Below are positions 1 to 6,211 of a stretch of DNA of 7,582 nucleotides, piece after piece. Within the stretch, counting starts at the first letter, position 1; the number at the start of each line of letters is the position of its first letter. The stretch spans positions 9,300-16,881 of the forward strand of contig JANQTK010000151.1 of assembly GCA_030731695.1 (NCBI GenBank). The letters are read 5' to 3'. This stretch comes from Polaribacter sp. Its GTDB lineage: Bacteria > Bacteroidota > Bacteroidia > Flavobacteriales > Flavobacteriaceae. The notes beneath the pieces were generated by a model. The model worked only from the letters and a program-made list of their open reading frames with translations. It did no database searches and had not been told where the DNA came from. The position numbers were made by a program, and so were the translations under genes.

Positions 1-1247
1 TTGATATTTTCAATGTCATAAAAAGCGTCTTGTATCAATTCAAAACCATTTTTTTCTGGTGTAAAATCACTCAACAATCTAAAAAAAATGGTCATGTCTG
101 TTTCTGTCAATTGCAAAGTATCTTCTAGTTTTTGGATGAGTTTTGTATCGTTTTCATCCGAAGAAAATAATCCTAATTTTGATTTCATCATTTGTAAAGA
201 TTGACTTTCAAAATTGGTTTTATATTCATTTAAAATCGCTTCTAAAGGAGTAGCCTCTTCAATTAATGGAAAAAGTGCATTTGCCAATTGATATAAATTC
301 CATAAGCCGATATTTGGTTGATTTCCATAACGATAGCGTTTGTGTTGGCGATCTGTAGTGTTTGGTGTCCAGCCAAAATCAAAGCCTTCTAGCCAGCCAT
401 AAGGTCCGTAATCAATCGTCAAACCTAAAATCGACATATTGTCTGTATTCATCACACCATGCACAAAACCAACACGTTGCCAATGAATTATCATGGATAA
501 AGTACGTTCAGCAATTTCTCTAAAAAATTGAATATAGCTTTCTTTGGATGGATTTTTTATATGTGGAAAATGATGTTTAATGGTAAAATCAACTAAATTT
601 TTTAGATTTTTCAGATCATTTCTTGATGCAAAAATCTCAAAATTTCCAAAGCGTAAAAATGATGGAGCAACTCTGCAAACAATTGCTCCTTTTTCATACG
701 CAGGATTTCCATCATACAAAACATCCCTCAAAACAGCATCCCCAGAAAGGCTTAATGACAATGCTCTAGTTGTTGGAATGCCCAAATGAAACATGGCTTC
801 ACTGCACAAATACTCTCTGATTGAAGAACGTAAAACAGCCAATCCATCTGCATTTCTAGAATAGGGAGTTTCGCCTGCACCTTTCAATTGTAATTTCCAA
901 TGATTGTTTTGATGCTCAATTTCGAACAAATTAATAGCTCTTCCATCACCCAATTGTCCTGCCCAAGAACCAAATTGGTGACCTCCATAACACATTGCAT
1001 AGGGTTTTGTATTTGGGTAAATAGCATTTCCTGTGAAAACATCTCTGAAAAAATCTGTTTTTGAATCTTCTTCTGAAATACCTAAATTCTCTAGCATTTC
1101 TTCAGAAACATGAATCACTTTTGGAGCAGCTGTTTTTTTAGGATTTACATACGAAAAAGCCGCCTCAAAAACTTGTCGTCTTGAGTTTTCAAGCGATGAA
1201 TCTGCAGGTAATTCTTTTGTAAAAGTTTCTGTTAAATGTAGTTTCAT
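1..1247 (-). CDS. selO: Protein adenylyltransferase SelO (YdiU family), C-terminus cut by window edge
   Basis: SelO is a kinase-fold enzyme that binds ATP in a flipped orientation and transfers AMP to Ser, Thr or Tyr of target proteins; YdiU homologues are also reported to UMPylate. It is tied to redox homeostasis. The reading frame is open for 415 codons from the ATG at 1247-1245 to the window edge. E. coli YdiU has about 478 residues, so roughly the last 60-110 are missing, including any redox-active C-terminal Cys. Visible family motifs are YGGHQFGSWAGQLGDGRA (87-104), LKGAGETPYSR (121-131, ATP-binding Lys122), SSIREYL (141-147, Glu145), RVAPSFLRFG (192-201), HGVMNTDN (263-270, catalytic Asp269) and DYGP (279-282, metal-binding Asp279). 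All expected active-site residues seem intact. The start overlaps the msrA stop codon as ATGA, so this is the third gene of the msrB-msrA-selO operon. No signal peptide is visible, so it is probably cytoplasmic. Confidence 0.95.
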   Translation of the reverse strand, partial: MKLHLTETFTKELPADSSLENSRRQVFEAAFSYVNPKKTAAPKVIHVSEEMLENLGISEEDSKTDFFRDVFTGNAIYPNTKPYAMCYGGHQFGSWAGQLGDGRAINLFEIEHQNNHWKLQLKGAGETPYSRNADGLAVLRSSIREYLCSEAMFHLGIPTTRALSLSLSGDAVLRDVLYDGNPAYEKGAIVCRVAPSFLRFGNFEIFASRNDLKNLKNLVDFTIKHHFPHIKNPSKESYIQFFREIAERTLSMIIHWQRVGFVHGVMNTDNMSILGLTIDYGPYGWLEGFDFGWTPNTTDRQHKRYRYGNQPNIGLWNLYQLANALFPLIEEATPLEAILNEYKTNFESQSLQMMKSKLGLFSSDENDTKLIQKLEDTLQLTETDMTIFFRLLSDFTPEKNGFELIQDAFYDIENI

Positions 1248-1780
1248 GCCAATTTATCTGCGTGTAATTTTCGTAAAGTTGCCAATTTTGGAGTGATTAC
1301 ATATTCGCAATATCCTTGCGTTTTGTTATTTTGATAATAATTTTGATGGTAGTCTTCAGCTTCGTAAAAAGTTGGCAAAGGACTGAGTTCTGTAACAATT
1401 TTATCTGCATAATATCCTTGCACTTTTTCGATGGTTTTCAACGCAATTTCTTGTTGAGATTCATTGTGATAAAATATCACAGATCGATATTGTGTGCCTA
1501 CATCAGCTCCTTGTCTGTTTAACGTTGTTGGATTGTGTGTGGTTAAAAAAATTACTAAAATATCTTCAAAAGAAATCAAATTTGCATCAAAAGTGATTTG
1601 AATTACTTCAGCATGACCTGTTAAACCTGAACAAATTTCGCGATACGTTGGTTTTCCAGGAACGTTTCCACCTGCATAACCAGAAACCACTTTTTCAATT
1701 CCTTTTACTTTTTGAAAAACTGCTTCTGTACACCAAAAACAGCCTCCACCAACAGTGGTTACTTGTCTATTTTTACTCAT
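1244..1780 (-). CDS. msrA: Peptide-methionine (S)-S-oxide reductase MsrA
   Basis: MsrA reduces the S epimer of methionine sulfoxide, free or in proteins, usually with thioredoxin as electron donor. The 178-residue protein is complete and close to the usual single-domain length. The GCFWCTE signature lies at residues 13-19, with Cys14 as the catalytic nucleophile. Other family blocks are SGYAGG (33-38), CSGLTGHAEV (50-59), DVGTQYRS (93-100) and FYEAEDYHQNYY (138-149). Cys158 in GYCEYVI is the likely resolving cysteine (inference from family position). There is no signal peptide, so it should act in the cytoplasm. The start codon overlaps the msrB stop as ATGA, and its own stop overlaps the selO start in the same way. 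No ribosome-binding site of its own is evident, so translation is probably coupled to msrB. Confidence 0.96.
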   Translation of the reverse strand: MSKNRQVTTVGGGCFWCTEAVFQKVKGIEKVVSGYAGGNVPGKPTYREICSGLTGHAEVIQITFDANLISFEDILVIFLTTHNPTTLNRQGADVGTQYRSVIFYHNESQQEIALKTIEKVQGYYADKIVTELSPLPTFYEAEDYHQNYYQNNKTQGYCEYVITPKLATLRKLHADKLA

Positions 1781-2232
1781 AATTTTTCTAATTTTTCAAG
1801 TTGCATAGAAACAGAATTGATGCAATAACGCAATCCGCTTGGAGCTGGTCCATCAGGAAAAACATGCCCTAAATGTGCATCACACGAATTGCAAAGCACT
1901 TCTACACGCACCATTCCAAAAGAAACATCCTTGATATATTTGATCGCATTTTCGGTTATTGGTTGTGTAAAACTTGGCCAACCTGAGCTAGAATCAAATT
2001 TGATGGTGGAATCAAAAAGTGGTGAATTACAACAAATACATTGATATTTTCCTGCTTCATAAATCGAACATAATTCTCCTGAAAAAGGTCTTTCAGTTCC
2101 TTTTTGTCTGGCAATTCTGAATTGTTCTGGAGTTAACAATTCTCGCCATTCGCTATCTGTTTTTTCCACTCTTTTTTCAGGAGTTGGATTTCCTTTAGAG
2201 GCAAAATGAAGTATGTCTTTCCAAGTTAGCAT
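1777..2232 (-). CDS. msrB: Peptide-methionine (R)-S-oxide reductase MsrB
   Basis: MsrB reduces the R epimer of protein-bound methionine sulfoxide and so complements MsrA. The 151-residue protein is complete. It has the two CxxC pairs that hold structural zinc: Cys65/Cys68 in CICC and Cys114/Cys117 in CNSCDAHLGHVF. The SGWPSF block is at 83-88 and the catalytic motif RYCINS at 125-130, with Cys127 as nucleophile. Cys55 in GELCSIYEAG is a candidate resolving cysteine (inference); Cys67 is an additional cysteine between the zinc ligands. No export signal is present. It is the first gene of the operon with msrA and selO, and it overlaps msrA by four bases. Many bacteria fuse MsrA and MsrB into one protein; here they are separate but translationally linked. 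The ATG at 2232-2230 fits the start of the conserved N-terminal helix. Confidence 0.96.
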   Translation of the reverse strand: MLTWKDILHFASKGNPTPEKRVEKTDSEWRELLTPEQFRIARQKGTERPFSGELCSIYEAGKYQCICCNSPLFDSTIKFDSSSGWPSFTQPITENAIKYIKDVSFGMVRVEVLCNSCDAHLGHVFPDGPAPSGLRYCINSVSMQLEKLEKL

Positions 2233-2267
2233 GGTTTTTAATTTTTAGAATGTTGTATAAGAATGAG

Positions 2268-2297
2268 TAAATTTACGACAAAACCCTCACTTACAAT
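2268..2297 (-). promoter_or_regulatory. Candidate promoter of the msrB-msrA-selO operon
   Basis: On the minus strand ATTG (2297-2294) is followed after 18 bases by TAAATTTA (2275-2268). This resembles the Bacteroidota pair of a -33 TTG and a -7 TAnnTTTG, with one mismatch at the last base. Transcription would begin roughly 25-30 bases before the msrB ATG. TAAATTTA is its own reverse complement, so the box alone does not show direction. The call is by eye, in AT-rich DNA where chance matches are common. Confidence 0.35.
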
Positions 2298-2313
2298 AGC
2301 CGTTTTATTTACT

Positions 2314-2321
2314 TACATTTG
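2314..2321 (+). promoter_or_regulatory. Candidate -7 promoter element of the HD-PycTM gene
   Basis: TACATTTG matches the Bacteroidota -7 consensus TAnnTTTG exactly and ends 22 bases before the ATG at 2344. The same gap (20-22 bases) separates a perfect -7 box from the ATG of the GAF-like gene and of der. No convincing -33 TTG is visible upstream. If this is the promoter, the transcript starts downstream of the ATG at 2263, which excludes that longer start. Confidence 0.4.
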
Positions 2322-2343
2322 TTTTTATAAAATTTTTGTGATT

Positions 2344-3531
2344 ATGAACACCACGCTTTCTGAAATTGAAAATTATGTTACAAACCTTTTGGGTTCTCAG
2401 TTAGATGCAGTATATGTTTATCATGACTTGGCACATACACAACGCATTGTAGCCGTTGTAAAAGAACTTGTTGAAGCGTCTCAATTGACTGAAAATGAAG
2501 CTGAAAATGTATTAATTGCTGCTTGGTTTCATGATACAGGTTTTGTAAAAGGAGCCAAAAATCATGAAGAAGAAAGTGTAAAAATTGCTGTTGATTTTTT
2601 AAAAGAAAAAGGTGTTTCTGATGATAGAATTGCTAGAATAACAACCATTATTTTAGCTACTAAATTAGGACATCAACCTAATAATGAGCTCGAAAAAATA
2701 ATTATGGATGCTGATTGTGCTCATTTGGCTTCAAAAAATTACGAAGATTTTGCGAATTTATTGCGTAAAGAATGGGAACTTACCACTTCAAATAAACTTT
2801 CTAATTTGGAATGGACAACCCAAAACATTGCTTTTTTTGCAGAAAAACACAGGTTTTTTACCACTTTTGCTTTGAAAGAATGGACAAAAGCAAAATCAAA
2901 AAACTTTGTGAAGTTGCTAAAATATCAACAAGAATTGCAGGAAAGTTCGCTGAAATTCAATCAAAAACAAGAAGTCATCAAACTCAAAAAAAATAAAGGA
3001 GATGTTCCTGAGCGTGGTGTAGAAACGATGTTTAGAGTGGCATTGCGAAACCATATCACCTTAAGTGATATTGCTGACACAAAAGCGAATATTTTATTAT
3101 CCGTAAATGCCATTATCATTTCAATGTCGTTTTCAACCTTAATTCCGAAATTAGACAATCCACACAACAGTTTTTTAATTGTTCCTTCTGTAATTTTTAT
3201 CCTATTTACAGTTGCTAGTATGATTTTATCGATTATAGCAACAAGACCCAATGTAACTCAAGGAAAATTTACAAAAGAAGACGTTGCAAATAAGAAAGTT
3301 AATTTGTTGTTTTTTGGAAATTTTCATCAAATGAAATTGGAAGATTTCGAATGGGGAATTTCAGAAATGATGCAAGACAAAGACTATTTATATGGTTCGC
3401 TTACCAAAGATTTGTATTTTTTAGGATTGGTATTGAACCGAAAATACGGTTTGTTACGAACTACTTATACTGTTTTTATGATTGGAATTATTGTAAGTGT
3501 TATTGCTTTTGGATTGGCCTTTATGCTTTAG
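2344..3531 (+). CDS. HD-domain phosphohydrolase fused to a Pycsar-effector-like transmembrane domain (PycTM, formerly DUF5706)
   Basis: From the preferred ATG at 2344 the protein has 395 residues. Residues about 15-170 form an HD domain: His31 (YHDLAH), His63-Asp64 (WFHDTG) and Asp122/Asp124 (MDADCAHL) are the expected metal ligands, so it is probably an active phosphohydrolase or phosphodiesterase of unknown substrate. A charged linker (about 180-222) leads to a PycTM-like domain with RNHITLSDIADTKANILL (235-252). Membrane segments are likely at about 249-268, 275-299 and 375-395, with a soluble loop between the second and third. PycTM proteins in Pycsar defence respond to cCMP or cUMP by damaging the membrane; here no cyclase is adjacent. 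The frame is also open from an ATG at 2263, adding 27 partly hydrophobic residues. I prefer 2344 because the HD domain begins just after it and a -7 box lies inside the extension. The gene is divergent from msrB and convergent with the GAF-like gene. Confidence 0.85.
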   Translation: MNTTLSEIENYVTNLLGSQLDAVYVYHDLAHTQRIVAVVKELVEASQLTENEAENVLIAAWFHDTGFVKGAKNHEEESVKIAVDFLKEKGVSDDRIARITTIILATKLGHQPNNELEKIIMDADCAHLASKNYEDFANLLRKEWELTTSNKLSNLEWTTQNIAFFAEKHRFFTTFALKEWTKAKSKNFVKLLKYQQELQESSLKFNQKQEVIKLKKNKGDVPERGVETMFRVALRNHITLSDIADTKANILLSVNAIIISMSFSTLIPKLDNPHNSFLIVPSVIFILFTVASMILSIIATRPNVTQGKFTKEDVANKKVNLLFFGNFHQMKLEDFEWGISEMMQDKDYLYGSLTKDLYFLGLVLNRKYGLLRTTYTVFMIGIIVSVIAFGLAFML

Positions 3532-3551
3532 AAATTTCATCTAAAAAGCAT
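3523..3551 (+). terminator. Weak hairpin at the 3' end of the HD-PycTM gene, possible terminator
   Basis: ATGCTTTAGA (3523-3532) can pair with TCTAAAAAGCAT (3540-3551), giving ten base pairs with a two-base A bulge and a 7-base loop. The hairpin includes the stop codon at 3529-3531. It lies in the short gap between two convergent genes, where a shared terminator is expected. Neither strand has a clear T-tract after the stem, so it is not a typical intrinsic terminator. Confidence 0.25.
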
Positions 3552-3574
3552 TAATCTAGAAAAGAAGCTAAGAA

Positions 3575-5956
3575 TTAATTTGCAATTTCTTTCATCAAAT
3601 CATCAAAAGTGATGGTCTTTTTTTCATTAAAATCTTTTTGATATAAAACTTCAATTCGCAATGCTTTTAGTCCAGAAACGCCCTGTAAATCCTCTAATTC
3701 AAGAAATTCTATGGTTCCTAATTGTTTTCTTGATTGTAAAAAATGGATGTATTTCACATACTCTAAAGCATCTTTTTCTTGCGAATACACAATCGCAATT
3801 TTCCCTGGAGTTGTCAATCGCTCAACAGTACCTTTGATATGTGCTTTATCAATCCGCTTTTTGATGATTTCGTAACGAATATTATAAGCGCCATCTACAT
3901 CAAACTGTTTTTCATCCATTCTGAATTTTATAGACATTGGATTGCTATGCACCAAAATTAAGGAGGCAACTCTTAAATCGTGTGTCATTTTTTTTCGTTC
4001 TTGAAATGCAATATTCTCCATTTCAACCATGATTTGTAGTTGCCACAAACGCAAATTGTAGAGATAAATTTCGTCAAAAGAAGCATCTTTATTGATCGAT
4101 TTTCCAATGTACATATTAAATTCAACGCCATCAGTTTTGTATCTTTCAAAATAATGAGGATACATTTGTTGCGCTTCTTTTTGCTTGAAATCTAAAAATT
4201 TTGCCAAACGATTATTTAAAATAGTAACACTATCTTCATACGCTTTTCGATGATCATAAATAACACCCAATTCTGCATTTAAAAGTTGTTTGTAATGCTG
4301 AACTTTATTAGTTAGTTGTTCATTTAACAACTCAAGATGGTTAAAAACCGGGTAAATATCTTTCTTTAAAAAATCTAAAATACCAATTTCATCTCCAGCA
4401 TTTAAGCCGTTTTCAACCTCTTTTAAATAGGTTGAAACGCGAAACATCAATTCCTCATAAATGGGTAACTTTTCAAAATCAAGCGCACTTTTTAAAACAT
4501 CAATAGCAACCAGAAGTTGTTTGCTTAAATCTTTTTTGATGGCAATATTTCTTGCTTCAGATGAGCCTTTGATGTCGCTTTGACCAAATAAAGGATACAC
4601 GTCTTCGAAGATAATTTCGTCTAACTTGGCATTTTCATTGACTTGCGATTCTACAAAAAATTTCTCAGCAGCATCATAAAAACGCCATTTTACAGCTGGA
4701 TGAATGGCAGTATAATTTTCCTGAATGGTTGCTTCTAGCATATTTTGACGCTCTTCAGACATTCTTTTAACTGCCGTTTCAAAAACAGGAATGATGTCTT
4801 TTAGCTTATTGATATTTACCGAATTTAAATCGTAAGCTCTTGGACTAGCGATTTCTAACAAGGCTAAATCTCCTTTTTTAGTTGCAGGAATCGGAATTAA
4901 AATGATGCTTCCAATACCAAGTTGATGTAAATTTTGATAAAATAAATTGTGATTTGTTTTATTACCATAAGATTCAACATCAGAAATAATAAATGTTTCG
5001 TGCTTTTGAAACACTTTTTCCATGATGCCACTGCAAAAATAATTGCTGTTGCATTTTATTTCTTCTTTGTTTTTAAGCAATAAACTGTTGGAAGTTTTAA
5101 CTACTGTTTCACAAATTTTATCATTCTTTTTATCAAAAATAGAGAATCCTAAAAGCAAATCTTTCAATCCATAAAAATCTCTAAAATTATTTTGAAGATT
5201 GAAAATGATTCCTTCTTTTCCAGAAAGTAAATTGGCTTTGATAGAAGAAATACTTTCTTCGGCAGTAACATCAAATAAATTGATGAGTCCAAAACCTTTG
5301 AAAATATAGCTATTTGGCGGGAATTTTTCTTTCCAAATAGTAATATCGTGGTAGTTTTTTAATAATATTTTAAAATCCTCTTGGGTAAGTTTTGGGGCTT
5401 TTTCAGTTGGAATAATTTCAGAGAAATCAGCATTAAAAGCAGCTCTAAAATATTTCATTGTTCCTGTTGTTTCATCAGGAATATCAAAATAAAAAGGCCT
5501 TTTCATATCTATTTTAAAGTCATAAACAGCTCCTAAAATAAAGGTACATGCCATAATATACATGCCATCATTTTCAAAATTTCGAACGGTTAGTTCAAAA
5601 TCATCTCCAGCATTTTTTACAATATTTTGAAATCGATCAGAAAACTTGAAAGTGGTAAAAGAAAAAGGAATACTTGCTGCTTTGATTTCGTTCAATTGCA
5701 ATGCTTCTGGAAACAAAGGAGCTAGCAAAACATTGATTGAATCTTTGAGTTTTTTTACCAATGTCACGTCCGAAAAACCTTCAATAAGCTCAGGATGTTT
5801 GGTGACTTCCACTTTTAATTGTTTGGCAAAAGTGTGTAAAGGATGTTTTTCAAATGAATCATTAGCATATTTTTCATACACTTGAAATAGCTTTTCAAAT
5901 GAAATTTGAAGTTGCAAAGGCAATGATTCTTCGCTTATTTTTCCTTGAGCAAACAT
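3575..5956 (-). CDS. Large GAF-domain-like protein of unknown function (Bacteroidota type)
   Basis: This 793-residue protein has no signal peptide or membrane segment and should be cytoplasmic. I recognise it as resembling long GAF-domain proteins of Flavobacteria whose function is not known to me. Residues 1-230 are a mixed N-terminal region with the segments EIKAASIPF (90-98) and EIIPTEKAPKLTQEDF (180-195). Residues about 235-400 look like a GAF domain: GFSIFDKKND (270-279), TFIISDVESY (321-330), GIGSIILIPI (347-356) and KGDLALLEIAS (361-371), followed by a helix. Residues 400-690 are mostly helical, with VYPLFGQSDIKGSSEARN at 453-470 and a related DIYPVF further on, suggesting repeated helical units. 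The C-terminal 100 residues are alpha/beta. No kinase, cyclase, HAMP, or DNA-binding motif is visible, so what the GAF-like part senses and what it controls are open. It appears to be a single-gene unit. The ATG at 5956-5954 lies 22 bases after a perfect -7 box. Confidence 0.85.
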   Translation of the reverse strand: MFAQGKISEESLPLQLQISFEKLFQVYEKYANDSFEKHPLHTFAKQLKVEVTKHPELIEGFSDVTLVKKLKDSINVLLAPLFPEALQLNEIKAASIPFSFTTFKFSDRFQNIVKNAGDDFELTVRNFENDGMYIMACTFILGAVYDFKIDMKRPFYFDIPDETTGTMKYFRAAFNADFSEIIPTEKAPKLTQEDFKILLKNYHDITIWKEKFPPNSYIFKGFGLINLFDVTAEESISSIKANLLSGKEGIIFNLQNNFRDFYGLKDLLLGFSIFDKKNDKICETVVKTSNSLLLKNKEEIKCNSNYFCSGIMEKVFQKHETFIISDVESYGNKTNHNLFYQNLHQLGIGSIILIPIPATKKGDLALLEIASPRAYDLNSVNINKLKDIIPVFETAVKRMSEERQNMLEATIQENYTAIHPAVKWRFYDAAEKFFVESQVNENAKLDEIIFEDVYPLFGQSDIKGSSEARNIAIKKDLSKQLLVAIDVLKSALDFEKLPIYEELMFRVSTYLKEVENGLNAGDEIGILDFLKKDIYPVFNHLELLNEQLTNKVQHYKQLLNAELGVIYDHRKAYEDSVTILNNRLAKFLDFKQKEAQQMYPHYFERYKTDGVEFNMYIGKSINKDASFDEIYLYNLRLWQLQIMVEMENIAFQERKKMTHDLRVASLILVHSNPMSIKFRMDEKQFDVDGAYNIRYEIIKKRIDKAHIKGTVERLTTPGKIAIVYSQEKDALEYVKYIHFLQSRKQLGTIEFLELEDLQGVSGLKALRIEVLYQKDFNEKKTITFDDLMKEIAN

Positions 5957-5978
5957 GGTTGTTTTTATGAGTTGAAAT

Positions 5979-5986
5979 CAAAAATA
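5979..5986 (-). promoter_or_regulatory. Candidate -7 promoter element of the GAF-like gene
   Basis: On the minus strand TATTTTTG matches TAnnTTTG exactly and ends 22 bases before the ATG at 5956. No TTG is seen at the expected -33 distance. The predicted leader would be about 16 bases. Confidence 0.4.
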
Positions 5987-5993
5987 CGAAATT

Positions 5994-6023
5994 GTTGATT
6001 AATAGTCGTTTTGAGTTGATTAA
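5994..6023 (+). repeat. Direct repeat GTTGATTAA, two copies 21 bp apart
   Basis: GTTGATTAA occurs at 5994-6002 and again at 6015-6023, a period of 21 bases or about two DNA turns. A shorter GTTGA lies at 5971-5975, 23 bases before the first copy. The pair sits just upstream of the -7 box of the GAF-like gene, where an activator or repressor could bind. A chance origin in AT-rich DNA is possible. Confidence 0.3.
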
Positions 6024-6140
6024 ACTTACTACTAGGTATATGCTATTTATAAAACTTTCTAAAATGTAATTTTTTCGGTATTTGGTAGCATTTTACAAAT
6101 TGAATATCAAAACAATTATAAAAATAGTGACTATTAATCA
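5996..6140. repeat. 12-bp perfect inverted repeat in the intergenic region between der and the GAF-like gene
   Basis: TGATTAATAGTC at 5996-6007 is the exact reverse complement of GACTATTAATCA at 6129-6140, with 121 bases between the arms. The left arm overlaps the first GTTGATTAA copy, and the right arm overlaps a separate small palindrome. No target-site duplication is visible outside the arms (left flank ends ATTGT, right flank starts TAGAC) and there is no open reading frame between them, so a mobile element is not supported. Two sites for one dimeric regulator, or a long-range hairpin, are possible readings. Confidence 0.45.
6123..6135. promoter_or_regulatory. Operator-like palindrome AATAGT-G-ACTATT
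   Basis: Two perfect 6-base arms flank a single G. The right half is shared with the 12-bp inverted repeat, and its half-site also occurs at 6001-6006 (AATAGT). Short symmetrical sites like this are typical of dimeric transcription factors, but no regulator gene is present in the window to pair it with. Confidence 0.25.
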
Positions 6141-6154
6141 TAGACTAAGACACC

Positions 6155-6181
6155 AAAATAAATACGAATTTCAATGAAATT
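6155..6181 (-). terminator. Possible terminator of der
   Basis: Reading the minus strand after the der stop codon, AATTTC-ATT-GAAATT (6181-6167) forms a 6-bp stem with a 3-base loop. It is followed after two bases by the T-rich run TATTTATTTT (6164-6155). It lies about 30 bases past the stop codon, where a terminator is expected. The stem is short and AT-rich, so it would be weak. Confidence 0.35.
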
Positions 6182-6211
6182 GAGGTGAAATACAGATATT
6201 CTATAAATTAA

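Noticed and set aside
580..789. Open frame of 69 codons on the plus strand
   Set aside because: It lies wholly inside selO on the opposite strand, and the selO frame carries strong conserved motifs across this stretch.
1316..1522. Open frame of 68 codons on the plus strand
   Set aside because: It is antisense to the conserved core of msrA. Its hydrophobic composition comes from the complementary codons.
1777..1780. A broken MsrBA fusion gene caused by a frameshift at the msrB/msrA junction
   Set aside because: The junction is a clean ATGA overlap, both proteins have complete termini, and the msrA/selO junction has the same form, so this is ordinary operon architecture.
2961..3251. Open frame of 96 codons on the minus strand
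   Set aside because: It is antisense to the first membrane segments of the HD-PycTM gene and shows no domain or start signal of its own.
2344..3531. A complete Pycsar antiphage system
   Set aside because: No nucleotide cyclase gene is present in the window, so only an effector-like domain can be claimed.
5646..5885. Open frame of 79 codons on the plus strand
   Set aside because: It is a shadow of the GAF-like gene's N-terminal region with no recognisable protein features.
5996..6140. A miniature transposable element bounded by the 12-bp inverted repeat
   Set aside because: No target-site duplication is seen, the arms are not at abrupt composition boundaries, and there is no second copy in the window.
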